Below are positions 7,817 to 14,970 of a DNA stretch of 48,473 nt, in pieces. Both the position numbers and the translations under genes were made by a program. The DNA lies in contig JADGPE010000003.1 of NCBI GenBank assembly GCA_017882605.1, positions 1 to 48,473 on the forward strand, given 5' to 3'. The stretch is from Thermoleophilia bacterium. GTDB lineage: Bacteria > Actinomycetota > Thermoleophilia > Gaiellales > Gaiellaceae. Below the pieces are notes generated by a model, which was not told where the DNA came from, did no database searches, and saw nothing but the letters and a program-made list of their open reading frames with translations. Each line of letters starts with the position of its first letter. The first letter of the stretch is position 1.

Positions 7817-8362
7817 TTACTGGTCGGTCTTGCAGCCCTCGAGCAGCCGGCGGCCCCAATCCTCGGCCGGGGCCTCCATCGACGAAAGCACGTTCATCAA
7901 CATCCCGCTCGAGAAGAACTTCGCGAGCTCCACCGGGGAGACGCCCGAGACACGCTCGACGTAGTTGACGAGATCGCCGAAGCCGTCGCGGACGACGGCA
8001 CAGATCTCCGGGTCCTCGCAGGCCGCGTGGGCCTGCATCTGGGCCCGCAGGTAGACGCGGTCGGATTCCAGGAGCTCGCCGTAGGCCTTGCCGATCGCGT
8101 GCAGGGCCTCCTCGCCCCGCTTGCCCTCCGCCGCCCGCTGGAAGGTCTCGAGCGTCTGGCGGAAGCAGCGGGCGACGACGGCCATATAAAGCCCCTTCTT
8201 CGTCCCGAAGAGCCGGAAGACGTAGGGCTGCGAGATTCCCGCGAGCCGGGCGATCTCGTCGGTCGAGGCGCCGTGGAGGCCTTTCTCCGCGAACTCGGCG
8301 ACCGCGGCGTCGATGATCTCCTCGCGCCGCTCCTCCTTCGTCTTCCGTTCCGTCATGACCAT
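7817..8362 (-). CDS. TetR family regulator of the DHA2 exporter
   Basis: A 181-residue repressor. The N-terminal DNA-binding domain shows the TetR pattern: EEIIDAAVAEFAEKGLHG, then TDEIARLAGISQPYVFRLF for the helix-turn-helix, then KKGLYMAVV. The C-terminal ligand domain is less conserved and resembles TetR proteins linked to drug exporters. The ATG at 8362 is 10 nt after the aminotransferase stop; a second in-frame ATG lies at 8356. A TAACCT box 7 nt upstream overlaps the palindrome TAGTGA-tgac-TCACTA. It probably represses itself and the downstream exporter. Confidence 0.9.
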   Translation of the reverse strand: MVMTERKTKEERREEIIDAAVAEFAEKGLHGASTDEIARLAGISQPYVFRLFGTKKGLYMAVVARCFRQTLETFQRAAEGKRGEEALHAIGKAYGELLESDRVYLRAQMQAHAACEDPEICAVVRDGFGDLVNYVERVSGVSPVELAKFFSSGMLMNVLSSMEAPAEDWGRRLLEGCKTDQ

Positions 8363-8368
8363 ACCAGT

Positions 8369-8389
8369 GAGGTTAGTGATGACTCACTA
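8369..8389 (-). promoter_or_regulatory. TetR operator and promoter
   Basis: A perfect 6-bp inverted repeat (TAGTGA, tgac, TCACTA; 8374-8389) overlaps a minus-strand -10 box TAACCT (8370-8375), 7 nt before the tetR ATG. The operator lies over the last codons of the aminotransferase gene. A near copy occurs at 7778-7796. Confidence 0.55.
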
Positions 8390-9446
8390 GTTTGTCAAGC
8401 GCCTCCGCCACCCGGTCGAGGTCGCCGTCCGAGAGCCGCGTGTGGAACGGCAGTGCGAGCGCCCGCTCGAAGACGCGCCGGGCCCCCGGGAACTCGCCCT
8501 GGTCGCGGTAGGCACCGAGCAGCGGCAGCGAGTAGGTGCCGATCTGCGCCTCGATCCCCTGTCCGCGCAGCTCGGCGAGGACGCGGTCGCGGTCGTCGAC
8601 CTGCAGCACGTAGGCCTGCCACCCGTGGACGTCGCCCTCGTCGGCGCGCGGCAGGAGCACCGGCAGGTGCTCCAGGCGCGACGTGTAGCCCGCGGCGATC
8701 CGCGTGCGCGCCGTGAGCAGCTCCTCGAGGCGGCGGGCCTGCGGGATGCCGACCGCGCAGAGGATGTCGGACAGGCGGTAGTTGAGCCCCGGCGCCGGCA
8801 GGTCGGCCGGAGCGAGCGAGCGCCAGCCATGATTGCGCATCTGGCGCACGACGTCGGCAAACGAATCGTCGGAGGTTGTGACCGCGCCGCCCTCGCCGGT
8901 CGTGACGATCTTGCGCGGATGGAAGCTCAGGCAGCCCGCGATGCCGAGGCCGCCGCAGGCGCGGCCGCGGTAGCGCGCGCCGAGCGCGCCCGCCGCGTCT
9001 TCGAGCAGCGGCACGTCGGGCAGCTCGTGCAGCGGCAGCGGCCGCCCGAACAGATGCACGCCGAGCAGCAGCTTGGTGCGCGGCCCGACCCGAATCTGCG
9101 CCGGGTCGATGTTCATCGTCTCCGGGTCGACGTCGACGAGCACCGGCTTGAGGCCGGCGAGTGCGACGACGTTCGCCGTCGCGGGGAACGTGTAGGCGGG
9201 CACGAGCACCTCGTCCCCGGGCTCGAGCGCCGCGGCGAGCACCGCCAGATGGAGCGCCGCGGTGCCCGAGGTGACCGCGAGCGCGTGCTCCACCTCGCAC
9301 AGGCGCGCGATCTCGGCCTCGAACTCGAGCACCTTCGGGCCCATCGTGAGCATGCCGCTCTCCAGGACCCCGGCCACCTCGGCGAGCTCCTGCTCGCCGA
9401 CGTCGGGCCAGCCTAAGCGGATTGGAGCGTCTTCTCTCGATACCAC
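8373..9446 (-). CDS. DegT/DnrJ/EryC1/StrS aminotransferase
   Basis: A 357-residue PLP-dependent aminotransferase for keto-sugar nucleotides. It shows SGTAALHLAVLAA (phosphate-binding loop), VPAYTFPATANVVALAG, EDAAGALGA (the Asp that binds the pyridine nitrogen) and FHPRKIVTTGEGG with the catalytic lysine. The GTG at 9446 overlaps the epimerase end by 34 nt and is followed by a normal family N-terminus (IRLGWPDVGEQELAEV). It would aminate the product of the neighbouring epimerase/dehydratase gene. The tetR gene follows 10 nt later, so the operon may read on into tetR and the exporter. Confidence 0.9.
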   Translation of the reverse strand: MVSREDAPIRLGWPDVGEQELAEVAGVLESGMLTMGPKVLEFEAEIARLCEVEHALAVTSGTAALHLAVLAAALEPGDEVLVPAYTFPATANVVALAGLKPVLVDVDPETMNIDPAQIRVGPRTKLLLGVHLFGRPLPLHELPDVPLLEDAAGALGARYRGRACGGLGIAGCLSFHPRKIVTTGEGGAVTTSDDSFADVVRQMRNHGWRSLAPADLPAPGLNYRLSDILCAVGIPQARRLEELLTARTRIAAGYTSRLEHLPVLLPRADEGDVHGWQAYVLQVDDRDRVLAELRGQGIEAQIGTYSLPLLGAYRDQGEFPGARRVFERALALPFHTRLSDGDLDRVAEALDKLVSHH

Positions 9447-10381
9447 GCGATCGTCTTCTCGAGGCCCTCGTCGAGCTCGACCTGCGGCTCCCAGCCGAGC
9501 ACCTCCCGCGCCTTCTTCACGTTCGGGATCCGCAGCTCGACGTCCGCGTAGTGGAGCGGCTGGAAGACGATCTCGCCGGCGGCGCCGCTCAACCGCTTGA
9601 TCCGCTGGGCGAGGTCGAAGATCGTCACCGCAGCGCGCGGATTGCCGATGTTGAACGCCTGCCCGACTGCCGCCGGGTGCTCGAGGCAGAGCAGCACGCC
9701 CGCGACCATGTCGGTCACATACGTCCACGCCCGGATCTGCGAACCGTCGCCGTGGATCGTCAGGTCACGGCCGGCGAGCGCCGCCTCGATGAAGGCGCGG
9801 ATCGCCCCGCCGCCGATCTGGCCGGGGCCGAAGATGTTGAACGGATGCACGGTGACGGTCGGCAGGCCGAGCTCGTCGTGGTAGGCGTGAGCCATGTGCT
9901 CGCCCGCGAGCTTCGACACCGCGTACGTCCAGCGCGCCTCACCGACGGATCCGATCGTCGACACCTGGCCCTCCTCGACGTTCAGGGCGTGCGTGCCGAA
10001 CACCTCGCTCGTCGAGAAGTCGACGAACCGCTCGAGCGTGTCCAGCGTTCCGAGAGCCGCCTCGAGCGCGTTGTACGTGCCGATCACGTTCACGCGCATC
10101 GTCCGCACCGGGCTCGCGAGCACGGTGTCGACCCCGGCAATCGCCGCGCAATGGACGAGGTGGGTCGCGCCCCGGGCCGCCTCGGCGAAGTGAGCGGCAT
10201 CGAGGATGTCGCCCTCGATCAGCTGGAAGTTTGGATGCTCCGCGAGCTCGAGGCCGGAAAGGGCGTCGCGGTGGAGATTGTCGTAGGCGATCACCGTGTT
10301 CCGCTCGACGAGCTCCCGCGCGAGCGTCGTGCCGATGAAGCCCGCACCGCCGCTGATGAAGATTCGCTTGCCCTCGAGCAT
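9413..10381 (-). CDS. NAD-dependent sugar epimerase/dehydratase
   Basis: A 322-residue extended short-chain dehydrogenase. The NAD-binding motif is ISGGAGFIGTTLAREL. The active site appears as STSEVFG and YAVSKLAGEHMAHAY (Tyr-x3-Lys). A VHPFNIFGPGQIGGG loop and a C-terminal RIPNVKKAREVLGW segment are typical of UDP-glucose 4-epimerase/GDP-mannose dehydratase-like enzymes. It begins the minus-strand operon with DegT. The TACCCT box 7 nt before its ATG overlaps the promoter box of the divergent methyltransferase. Whether it epimerises or dehydrates cannot be told from sequence. Confidence 0.88.
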   Translation of the reverse strand: MLEGKRIFISGGAGFIGTTLARELVERNTVIAYDNLHRDALSGLELAEHPNFQLIEGDILDAAHFAEAARGATHLVHCAAIAGVDTVLASPVRTMRVNVIGTYNALEAALGTLDTLERFVDFSTSEVFGTHALNVEEGQVSTIGSVGEARWTYAVSKLAGEHMAHAYHDELGLPTVTVHPFNIFGPGQIGGGAIRAFIEAALAGRDLTIHGDGSQIRAWTYVTDMVAGVLLCLEHPAAVGQAFNIGNPRAAVTIFDLAQRIKRLSGAAGEIVFQPLHYADVELRIPNVKKAREVLGWEPQVELDEGLEKTIAWYREKTLQSA

Positions 10382-10388
10382 CCGCAGA

Positions 10389-10394
10389 AGGGTA
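10389..10394 (-). promoter_or_regulatory. -10 box for the epimerase operon
   Basis: TACCCT on the minus strand, 7 nt before the ATG at 10381. It shares two bases with the opposing box, and the whole divergent gap is only 23 nt. Confidence 0.5.
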
Positions 10395-10398
10395 GCTT
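10393..10398 (+). promoter_or_regulatory. -10 box for the divergent methyltransferase
   Basis: TAGCTT, 6 nt before the GTG at 10405. It overlaps the epimerase promoter box, so the two transcripts may compete. Confidence 0.5.
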
Positions 10399-10404
10399 CC
10401 CGCC

Positions 10405-11328
10405 GTGGACGAACGGCTCGCAGCCTGGCTCGGAGAGGAGGATCTCGATCCACTGTGGCGTCGCGTGCTCAAGCGGCCGATCGAGCCGGCCGAGCGCGAG
10501 ACGACCGACCAGCGCCTTCGCGCCGGCCTGTCGCGCTCGACGCTGCTGCGGGAGCTCGTCACCTCCGACGAGTTCGAGCACGTGAGGCGCCTGGACGACG
10601 CGGTCGCGTGGGCGGCAGCCCAGCGGGCCGAGGGTGCGCGTCCTCGCAATCTCCAGGCGTCGCCCGGGACGGACGAGCGCCCGGTCGAGATCCCGTGGTG
10701 CCTCGCACGCTACGCCGGCGAGCCGCGCGTCCTCGACGTCGGCTACGCGTTCGCCGAGCGCGCCTACCTCGCCGGCCTCGTGGGGATCGGCGCGCGGGAG
10801 CTCGTGGGCGTCGACCTCGTGTCGGCCGAGGTGCCGGGCCTTCGCAGCGTTCAGGCCGACCTGCGCGATCTGCCGTTCGGGAACGAGGAGTTCGACGTCG
10901 CGATCGCGATCTCGACGCTCGAGCACGTGGGCCGCGACAACACCCAGTACGGCCTCGGCGCAGAGGAGGGCGACACGCTCGACGGCGCGCTTCGCGAGCT
11001 GCGGCGCGTCTCCAAGCGGTTACTCGTGACCGTGCCGACGGGCGAGCGCGAACTGCTTCCGGAACAGTCGGTCTACACGCCGGCCGAGTGGGTCGAGCGC
11101 TTCACCCGCGCCGGCTTCGTCGTCTACGAGGACGAGCTGTACGAGCTCACCGACGACGGTTGGCGCTCGGTACCTGAGCTGACGCGCGGTCTGCGGTACG
11201 GCGCGCGCGGCCCCGGCGCCTCGGCGGTGCTCTGCGCCGAGCTCCGGCCCCGGACGGTCGGCGAGCGGGTGCGGCTAGCCGTCCGCGACCGGCGCCACCG
11301 CGGGGACATCCGGCGCGTTACCGGGTGA
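10405..11328 (+). CDS. SAM-dependent methyltransferase with an N-terminal DUF4214-like helical segment
   Basis: A 307-residue protein. Residues about 10-55 (LWRRVLKRPIEPAERET, then LLRELVTSDEFEHV) resemble the DUF4214/phycobilisome-linker-like helical repeat, often found joined to sugar-modifying enzymes. The rest is a class I methyltransferase with a modified motif I (VLDVGYAFAERAYLAGL), LVGVDLVSAEVPG, DLRDLPFGNEEFDVAIAIST, then LEHVGRDNTQYG. The GTG at 10405 is set by the TAGCTT box 6 nt upstream. Its end overlaps the convergent MFS gene by 54 nt. It probably methylates a sugar or glycan. Confidence 0.78.
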   Translation: MDERLAAWLGEEDLDPLWRRVLKRPIEPAERETTDQRLRAGLSRSTLLRELVTSDEFEHVRRLDDAVAWAAAQRAEGARPRNLQASPGTDERPVEIPWCLARYAGEPRVLDVGYAFAERAYLAGLVGIGARELVGVDLVSAEVPGLRSVQADLRDLPFGNEEFDVAIAISTLEHVGRDNTQYGLGAEEGDTLDGALRELRRVSKRLLVTVPTGERELLPEQSVYTPAEWVERFTRAGFVVYEDELYELTDDGWRSVPELTRGLRYGARGPGASAVLCAELRPRTVGERVRLAVRDRRHRGDIRRVTG

Positions 11329-12507
11329 TGCCCGCAATACGGCGGCGATGAAGAGCAGCGCGCCGACGCTCATGCCGCCGGCGATCTCGATCCAGACGGC
11401 GGCGTTCCCGCCGAGTCGGTAGAGCGGGCCGATCACGAGCCGGCCCGCCGGACCACCCAGGCCACTTGCCGCCATCACGGCGGTCATCACCTTCGCGCGC
11501 AGCGCCGCAGGTGGCCGAGTCGAGATGAGCCCCATCACCGGCGCGTTGATCAGCGGGACGAAGAGACCGCACAGCACGACCGCGAGGCCGACGACCGGCC
11601 AGGACACGGGCGCCACGACGATCCACAACGGGAGCGACGCCGCGACGATCCCGACGCACGCGAGGCGAAGCGCCGACACACGGTCGAGCAGCTTCACCAC
11701 GAGCACCGAGCCCATGATCGCTCCGACCCCGAACGCAGTGAAGATCCAGCCCGCGACGTGCGGGTTCCGGTCGTACCGCGTGAACGCCAGCAGCGGCACG
11801 GCAACGCTGATGCCGTTGGCGGCGCCGTCGAGCACGATCACGGTCAGCGTCATCGGGCCGAGCAGCTTGTCGCGCATGAGGTAGCGGACACCGGCAAGGA
11901 CACCGCGGCTCTCGTCATCCATCACGACCCGCCGTCCGCCCCGCACGAACCCGAGCACGACGAGGAACGCGAAGAGAAATGTTCCGGCGTCGACGACGAG
12001 GAGCGGCGACGTCCCGAGAAAGCCGATGAGGACGCCCGCGATCGACGGACCGATCACGATCGGCAGGTGCTGTGCCGCACCGAAGAGCCCCGATGCCTTC
12101 GAGACGGCATTCTCGTCGTCGCCGTAGAGCTCCGGCAAGATCGAACGCTGGGAGCTGATGTAGGGCGCGTTGAAGCAGCCGAGCAGGAAGACGATCGCGA
12201 GCAGCCCTGGGAAGCTCAGATGGCCCGTCCAGTGGAGGATCGGCACCAGCGCGACGAGCGGCGCGCGCACGAGATCGGAGATCAGCATCGTCGTGCGCGC
12301 ACCGAGGCGGGCGACGACAGAGCCGCTCGGAATGCCGAACAGGGCCATCGGGAGGATCTCGGCGGCAAGGACGACGCTCATCCGCGTCGGCGAGCCACCC
12401 GAGACGAGCACGAACCACGGCAGCGCAACGAAGGTCATCGCGCTCCCCGTGCTGGAGACGGCTTCGGCCGTGAGCAGTGCCGGCAGGGTCAGGTTCGAGC
12501 TCCTCAT
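11275..12507 (-). CDS. MFS transporter (MFS_3, macrolide/enterobactin exporter type)
   Basis: A 410-residue membrane transporter with 12 predicted helices. Helix 1 is TLPALLTAEAVSSTGSAMTF. The loop after helix 2 is SGSVVARLGARTTMLISD, and FNAPYISSQRSILPEL is typical of the MFS_3 group of MefA/EntS-like exporters. It is transcribed divergently from a tetR gene 43 nt away, the usual arrangement of a repressor and its efflux pump. Its promoter is the best in the window: TTTACA, 17 nt, TATTTT, with the ATG only 6 nt after the -10. The message is therefore probably leaderless. Confidence 0.9.
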   Translation of the reverse strand: MRSSNLTLPALLTAEAVSSTGSAMTFVALPWFVLVSGGSPTRMSVVLAAEILPMALFGIPSGSVVARLGARTTMLISDLVRAPLVALVPILHWTGHLSFPGLLAIVFLLGCFNAPYISSQRSILPELYGDDENAVSKASGLFGAAQHLPIVIGPSIAGVLIGFLGTSPLLVVDAGTFLFAFLVVLGFVRGGRRVVMDDESRGVLAGVRYLMRDKLLGPMTLTVIVLDGAANGISVAVPLLAFTRYDRNPHVAGWIFTAFGVGAIMGSVLVVKLLDRVSALRLACVGIVAASLPLWIVVAPVSWPVVGLAVVLCGLFVPLINAPVMGLISTRPPAALRAKVMTAVMAASGLGGPAGRLVIGPLYRLGGNAAVWIEIAGGMSVGALLFIAAVLRASPGNAPDVPAVAPVADG

Positions 12508-12513
12508 GCCGAT

Positions 12514-12542
12514 AAAATAGTACGTCCATCCGTTTTTGTAAA
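12514..12542 (-). promoter_or_regulatory. Promoter of the MFS exporter
   Basis: -35 TTTACA (12542-12537) and -10 TATTTT (12519-12514) with a 17-nt spacer. The ATG at 12507 lies 6 nt after the -10, so the transcript should begin at or next to the start codon. Confidence 0.65.
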
Positions 12543-12544
12543 GT
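12539..12544 (+). promoter_or_regulatory. -10 box for the divergent tetR gene
   Basis: TAAAGT, 6 nt before the GTG at 12551. It overlaps the -35 of the opposing MFS promoter, so one bound repressor could shut both. Confidence 0.45.
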
Positions 12545-12550
12545 GAAGGT

Positions 12551-13111
12551 GTGCCGAAGGTCTCGGAAGAGCATCGCGCCGGGCGCCGGCGCCAGATCGC
12601 GACGGGCGCGCGGCGCGCATTCGCCGAGCACGGCTACGCCGGCGCGACCGTCGAGGTGCTCGAGCGCGAGATCGGGCTCTCCCGCGGGGCGATCTTCAGC
12701 TATTTCCCGACGAAGCTCGAGCTCTTCCTCGCCCTTGCGCAGGAGGATCAGCACCGGATCCTCGAGCTGTGGCTCGAGAGTGGGCACGAGGCGGTCGTCC
12801 GGCACATCGTCGAGGACGACCCCGAGTGGCTCGCCGTCTATCTCGACGCCTCGCGCATGCTGCGAACCGATCCGGGGCTCCGCGACCGGTGGCACACGCT
12901 GAACCCGGACGCCCAGGCACAGCTCGAGCGGCACTACACCGAGCTTCAGTCAGCGGGCCGGATTCGGAGCGACGTGCCGCTCGAGACCGTCGGGCGGTTC
13001 CTCGGGGTCGTGTTCGACGGTCTCGCCGTGCAGCAGGCTGCGAGGTTCGGCCGGCCGATCGACGTTGACGGGACGATCGAGCTCCTGCGCTCGGCGCTCG
13101 CGCCGAAGTAG
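12551..13111 (+). CDS. TetR family regulator divergent from the MFS exporter
   Basis: A 186-residue TetR protein. The N-terminus (MPKVSEEHRAGRRRQIATGA) and the helix-turn-helix (ATVEVLEREIGLSRGAIFSYF) fit the family, and the C-terminal domain resembles TetR_C_6-like ligand domains. The GTG at 12551 is the only reasonable start and lies 6 nt after a TAAAGT box. It probably represses the divergent exporter and itself. The ATP-grasp gene follows after 12 nt, so the regulator may be co-transcribed with the glycan genes. Confidence 0.9.
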   Translation: MPKVSEEHRAGRRRQIATGARRAFAEHGYAGATVEVLEREIGLSRGAIFSYFPTKLELFLALAQEDQHRILELWLESGHEAVVRHIVEDDPEWLAVYLDASRMLRTDPGLRDRWHTLNPDAQAQLERHYTELQSAGRIRSDVPLETVGRFLGVVFDGLAVQQAARFGRPIDVDGTIELLRSALAPK

Positions 13112-13114
13112 CAT
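13109..13114 (+). promoter_or_regulatory. Possible -10 box for the ATP-grasp gene
   Basis: TAGCAT ends 9 nt before the GTG at 13124. It includes the TAG stop codon of tetR, which weakens it as independent evidence. Confidence 0.3.
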
Positions 13115-13123
13115 CCTTCGTCC

Positions 13124-14332
13124 GTGAGAACCGTCCTCTTCGTCGGCGCGGGGCGCCACCAGCGCCGGGCGATCCTGCGGGCCAAGGAGCTCGGCCTGCG
13201 GGTGGTCGCGGTCGACCGCAATCCCGAAGCGCCCGGCCTCGCGGAGGCGGACATCGCGAAGGTCGTCGACTTCGCCGATGCAGCCGCGGTGCTCAAGGCA
13301 ACGGCGCGGATCAAGCTCGACGGCGTCATGACCGTCAGCGCCGACCGCGCCGTTCCGATCGTCGCGGCGATCGCCGAGGCACGCGAGCTGCCCGGGATCG
13401 GCGTCGAGACGGCGCACCTGATGACGCACAAGATCGCAATGCGTACGCGGCTCGCCGACGCAGGCGTGCCGCAGCCGCGCTACGCAGCGGTGCGGTCGAT
13501 CGCGGAAACGCGTCGCGCCGCCAACGAGGTCGGCTTCCCGTCGGTCCTCAAGCCGGCGGACTCCGGCGGCCAGCGCGCGGTCTTCCGCGTCGAGTCGCTC
13601 GACGAGATCCACGCCCACCTGCATGAGGTCCTCGTGGCGTCACCGACCGGAGAGGCGATCCTCGAAGAGTTCGTCGACGGTGTCGAGATGAACGGGATCG
13701 TTGTCTCGCGAAACGGGGAGTCGATCCCCCTGACGCTGTCCGACCGGCTGCGCCCGCCGGGCATCGGCTTCGGCGTCGGCTGGATCCATGTGTATCCGGC
13801 GACGGCGTACGGCGAACAACTCGAGGAGTCGGAGCGGATCGCGGTGCACACCGTGCACGCTCTCGGGCTCAAGACGGGCATCGCGTTCCCGCAGTTGATC
13901 GCGACACGAGACGGCCGCGTCGTCGTCGTCGAGTGCGCGGCGCGCATCCCGGGCGGTCAGATGGCCGACCTCGTGCGGTGGGCGACCGGCGTCGACCTGG
14001 TCGAAGTGCAGATCCTGATGGCGCTCGGCGAGGACCTTCCCGACGAGCTCGTGCTGCCGAGGTTCAACCAGCCGCTCGCGATCCGCTTCTTCACCGCCGA
14101 GCCGGGGCCGCTGCCGGCCGGGCGCGTGAAGCGCATCGGCCCGCTGGACAAGGTGCTCGCGTTTCCCGGTGTCGTCCAGGCGGACGTCTATCTGCAGGTC
14201 GGCGAGACGATCCGCCCGGTGCGCGTCGACGGCGACCGGCGCGGCTACGTGATCGCCATCGCGGACACGAATCTCGAGGCGCTCGAGCGCGCCGAGGCTG
14301 CAGCGACGCTCCTCGACGTGGAGGTCGAATGA
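13124..14332 (+). CDS. ATP-grasp ligase, first of a pair in a glycan operon
   Basis: A 402-residue ATP-grasp protein of the PurK/biotin-carboxylase-like kind. It has an N-terminal Rossmann part (VLFVGAGRHQRRAILRAKEL), the ATP-binding FPSVLKPADSGGQRAV, the hinge ILEEFVDGVEMNGIVV, and the metal-binding VVVVECAARIPGGQMAD. The C-terminal domain ends with a GETIRPVRVDGDRRGYVIA segment, as in acyl-AMP-independent carboxylate-amine ligases. It overlaps the deacetylase-like gene as ATGA. With a second ATP-grasp gene two places on, it suggests that a glycan is decorated with amino acids or other carboxylates. The substrate cannot be read from the sequence. Confidence 0.87.
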   Translation: MRTVLFVGAGRHQRRAILRAKELGLRVVAVDRNPEAPGLAEADIAKVVDFADAAAVLKATARIKLDGVMTVSADRAVPIVAAIAEARELPGIGVETAHLMTHKIAMRTRLADAGVPQPRYAAVRSIAETRRAANEVGFPSVLKPADSGGQRAVFRVESLDEIHAHLHEVLVASPTGEAILEEFVDGVEMNGIVVSRNGESIPLTLSDRLRPPGIGFGVGWIHVYPATAYGEQLEESERIAVHTVHALGLKTGIAFPQLIATRDGRVVVVECAARIPGGQMADLVRWATGVDLVEVQILMALGEDLPDELVLPRFNQPLAIRFFTAEPGPLPAGRVKRIGPLDKVLAFPGVVQADVYLQVGETIRPVRVDGDRRGYVIAIADTNLEALERAEAAATLLDVEVE

Positions 14333-14970
14333 CCTGCGACTTCTCCCTCCCGCACTACCGTGAGCTGCTCCAGGCGGCGCAGCGCGGCGGCTACCGGTAC
14401 GCAGGATTCGACCGCGCGCCGGAGGCCGGCACGCTCATCCTCCGCCACGACGTCGACCTCTCGCTCGAGGGCGCGCTCACGGTCGCGGAGGCCGAGGCTG
14501 ACGAAGGGGCATGGTCGACGTGGTTCCTGATGACGCGCTCGGTCTTCTACAACCTTGCCTCTTCCGAGGGAGAGCGCACGATCGCGCGGCTGCGCAAGCT
14601 CGGACATCGCGTCGCACATCATGCGGTGTGGCCCCACGTCGACCTCGACGACCGTTTCGACCGGGTCTTCACCTGGCACAACCCGGAACCGGAGTACATG
14701 CAGGCGGAGATCCCCGGCGCGGTGAATGCGATGGGGGTCTCGTTCTTCGATCCCGGGCACTACCGCTCCGACTCGAACCAGCACTGGCGGCACGGATGCC
14801 CGCACGGCGAGCTCGAGCGCGGCGCGTTTCCGTGGTTGCAGCTGCTGACGCATCCGGAGATCTGGGTGTTCGACGGAGCGACGATGCGCGAATCGATGGA
14901 GTCGATGCTCGACGCCGACCGGGCGGCGCGCCTCGAGCATCTGCGACAGGACAGAATCGACCTCTCGTGA
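14329..14970 (+). CDS. NodB-like polysaccharide deacetylase family protein
   Basis: A 213-residue protein of the carbohydrate esterase 4-like fold. The metal- and base-containing motif LRHDVDLSLEGAL sits near residue 40, and a second histidine motif (HRVAHHAVWPH) near residue 95, as in NodB-type deacetylases. The usual C-terminal half is shortened. It carries HPEIWVFDGATMRESMESM, a segment seen in deacetylase-like genes of surface-polysaccharide clusters. ATGA and GTGA overlaps couple it to ATP-grasp genes on both sides. It may remove an acetyl group so that the freed amine can be acylated by a ligase. That sequence of events is inference. Confidence 0.8.
   Translation: MTCDFSLPHYRELLQAAQRGGYRYAGFDRAPEAGTLILRHDVDLSLEGALTVAEAEADEGAWSTWFLMTRSVFYNLASSEGERTIARLRKLGHRVAHHAVWPHVDLDDRFDRVFTWHNPEPEYMQAEIPGAVNAMGVSFFDPGHYRSDSNQHWRHGCPHGELERGAFPWLQLLTHPEIWVFDGATMRESMESMLDADRAARLEHLRQDRIDLS

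Noticed and set aside
6536-8716. A 726-codon plus-strand frame opposite the DHA2 exporter and tetR
   Set aside because: Low-complexity charged sequence, antisense to genes with clear family motifs.
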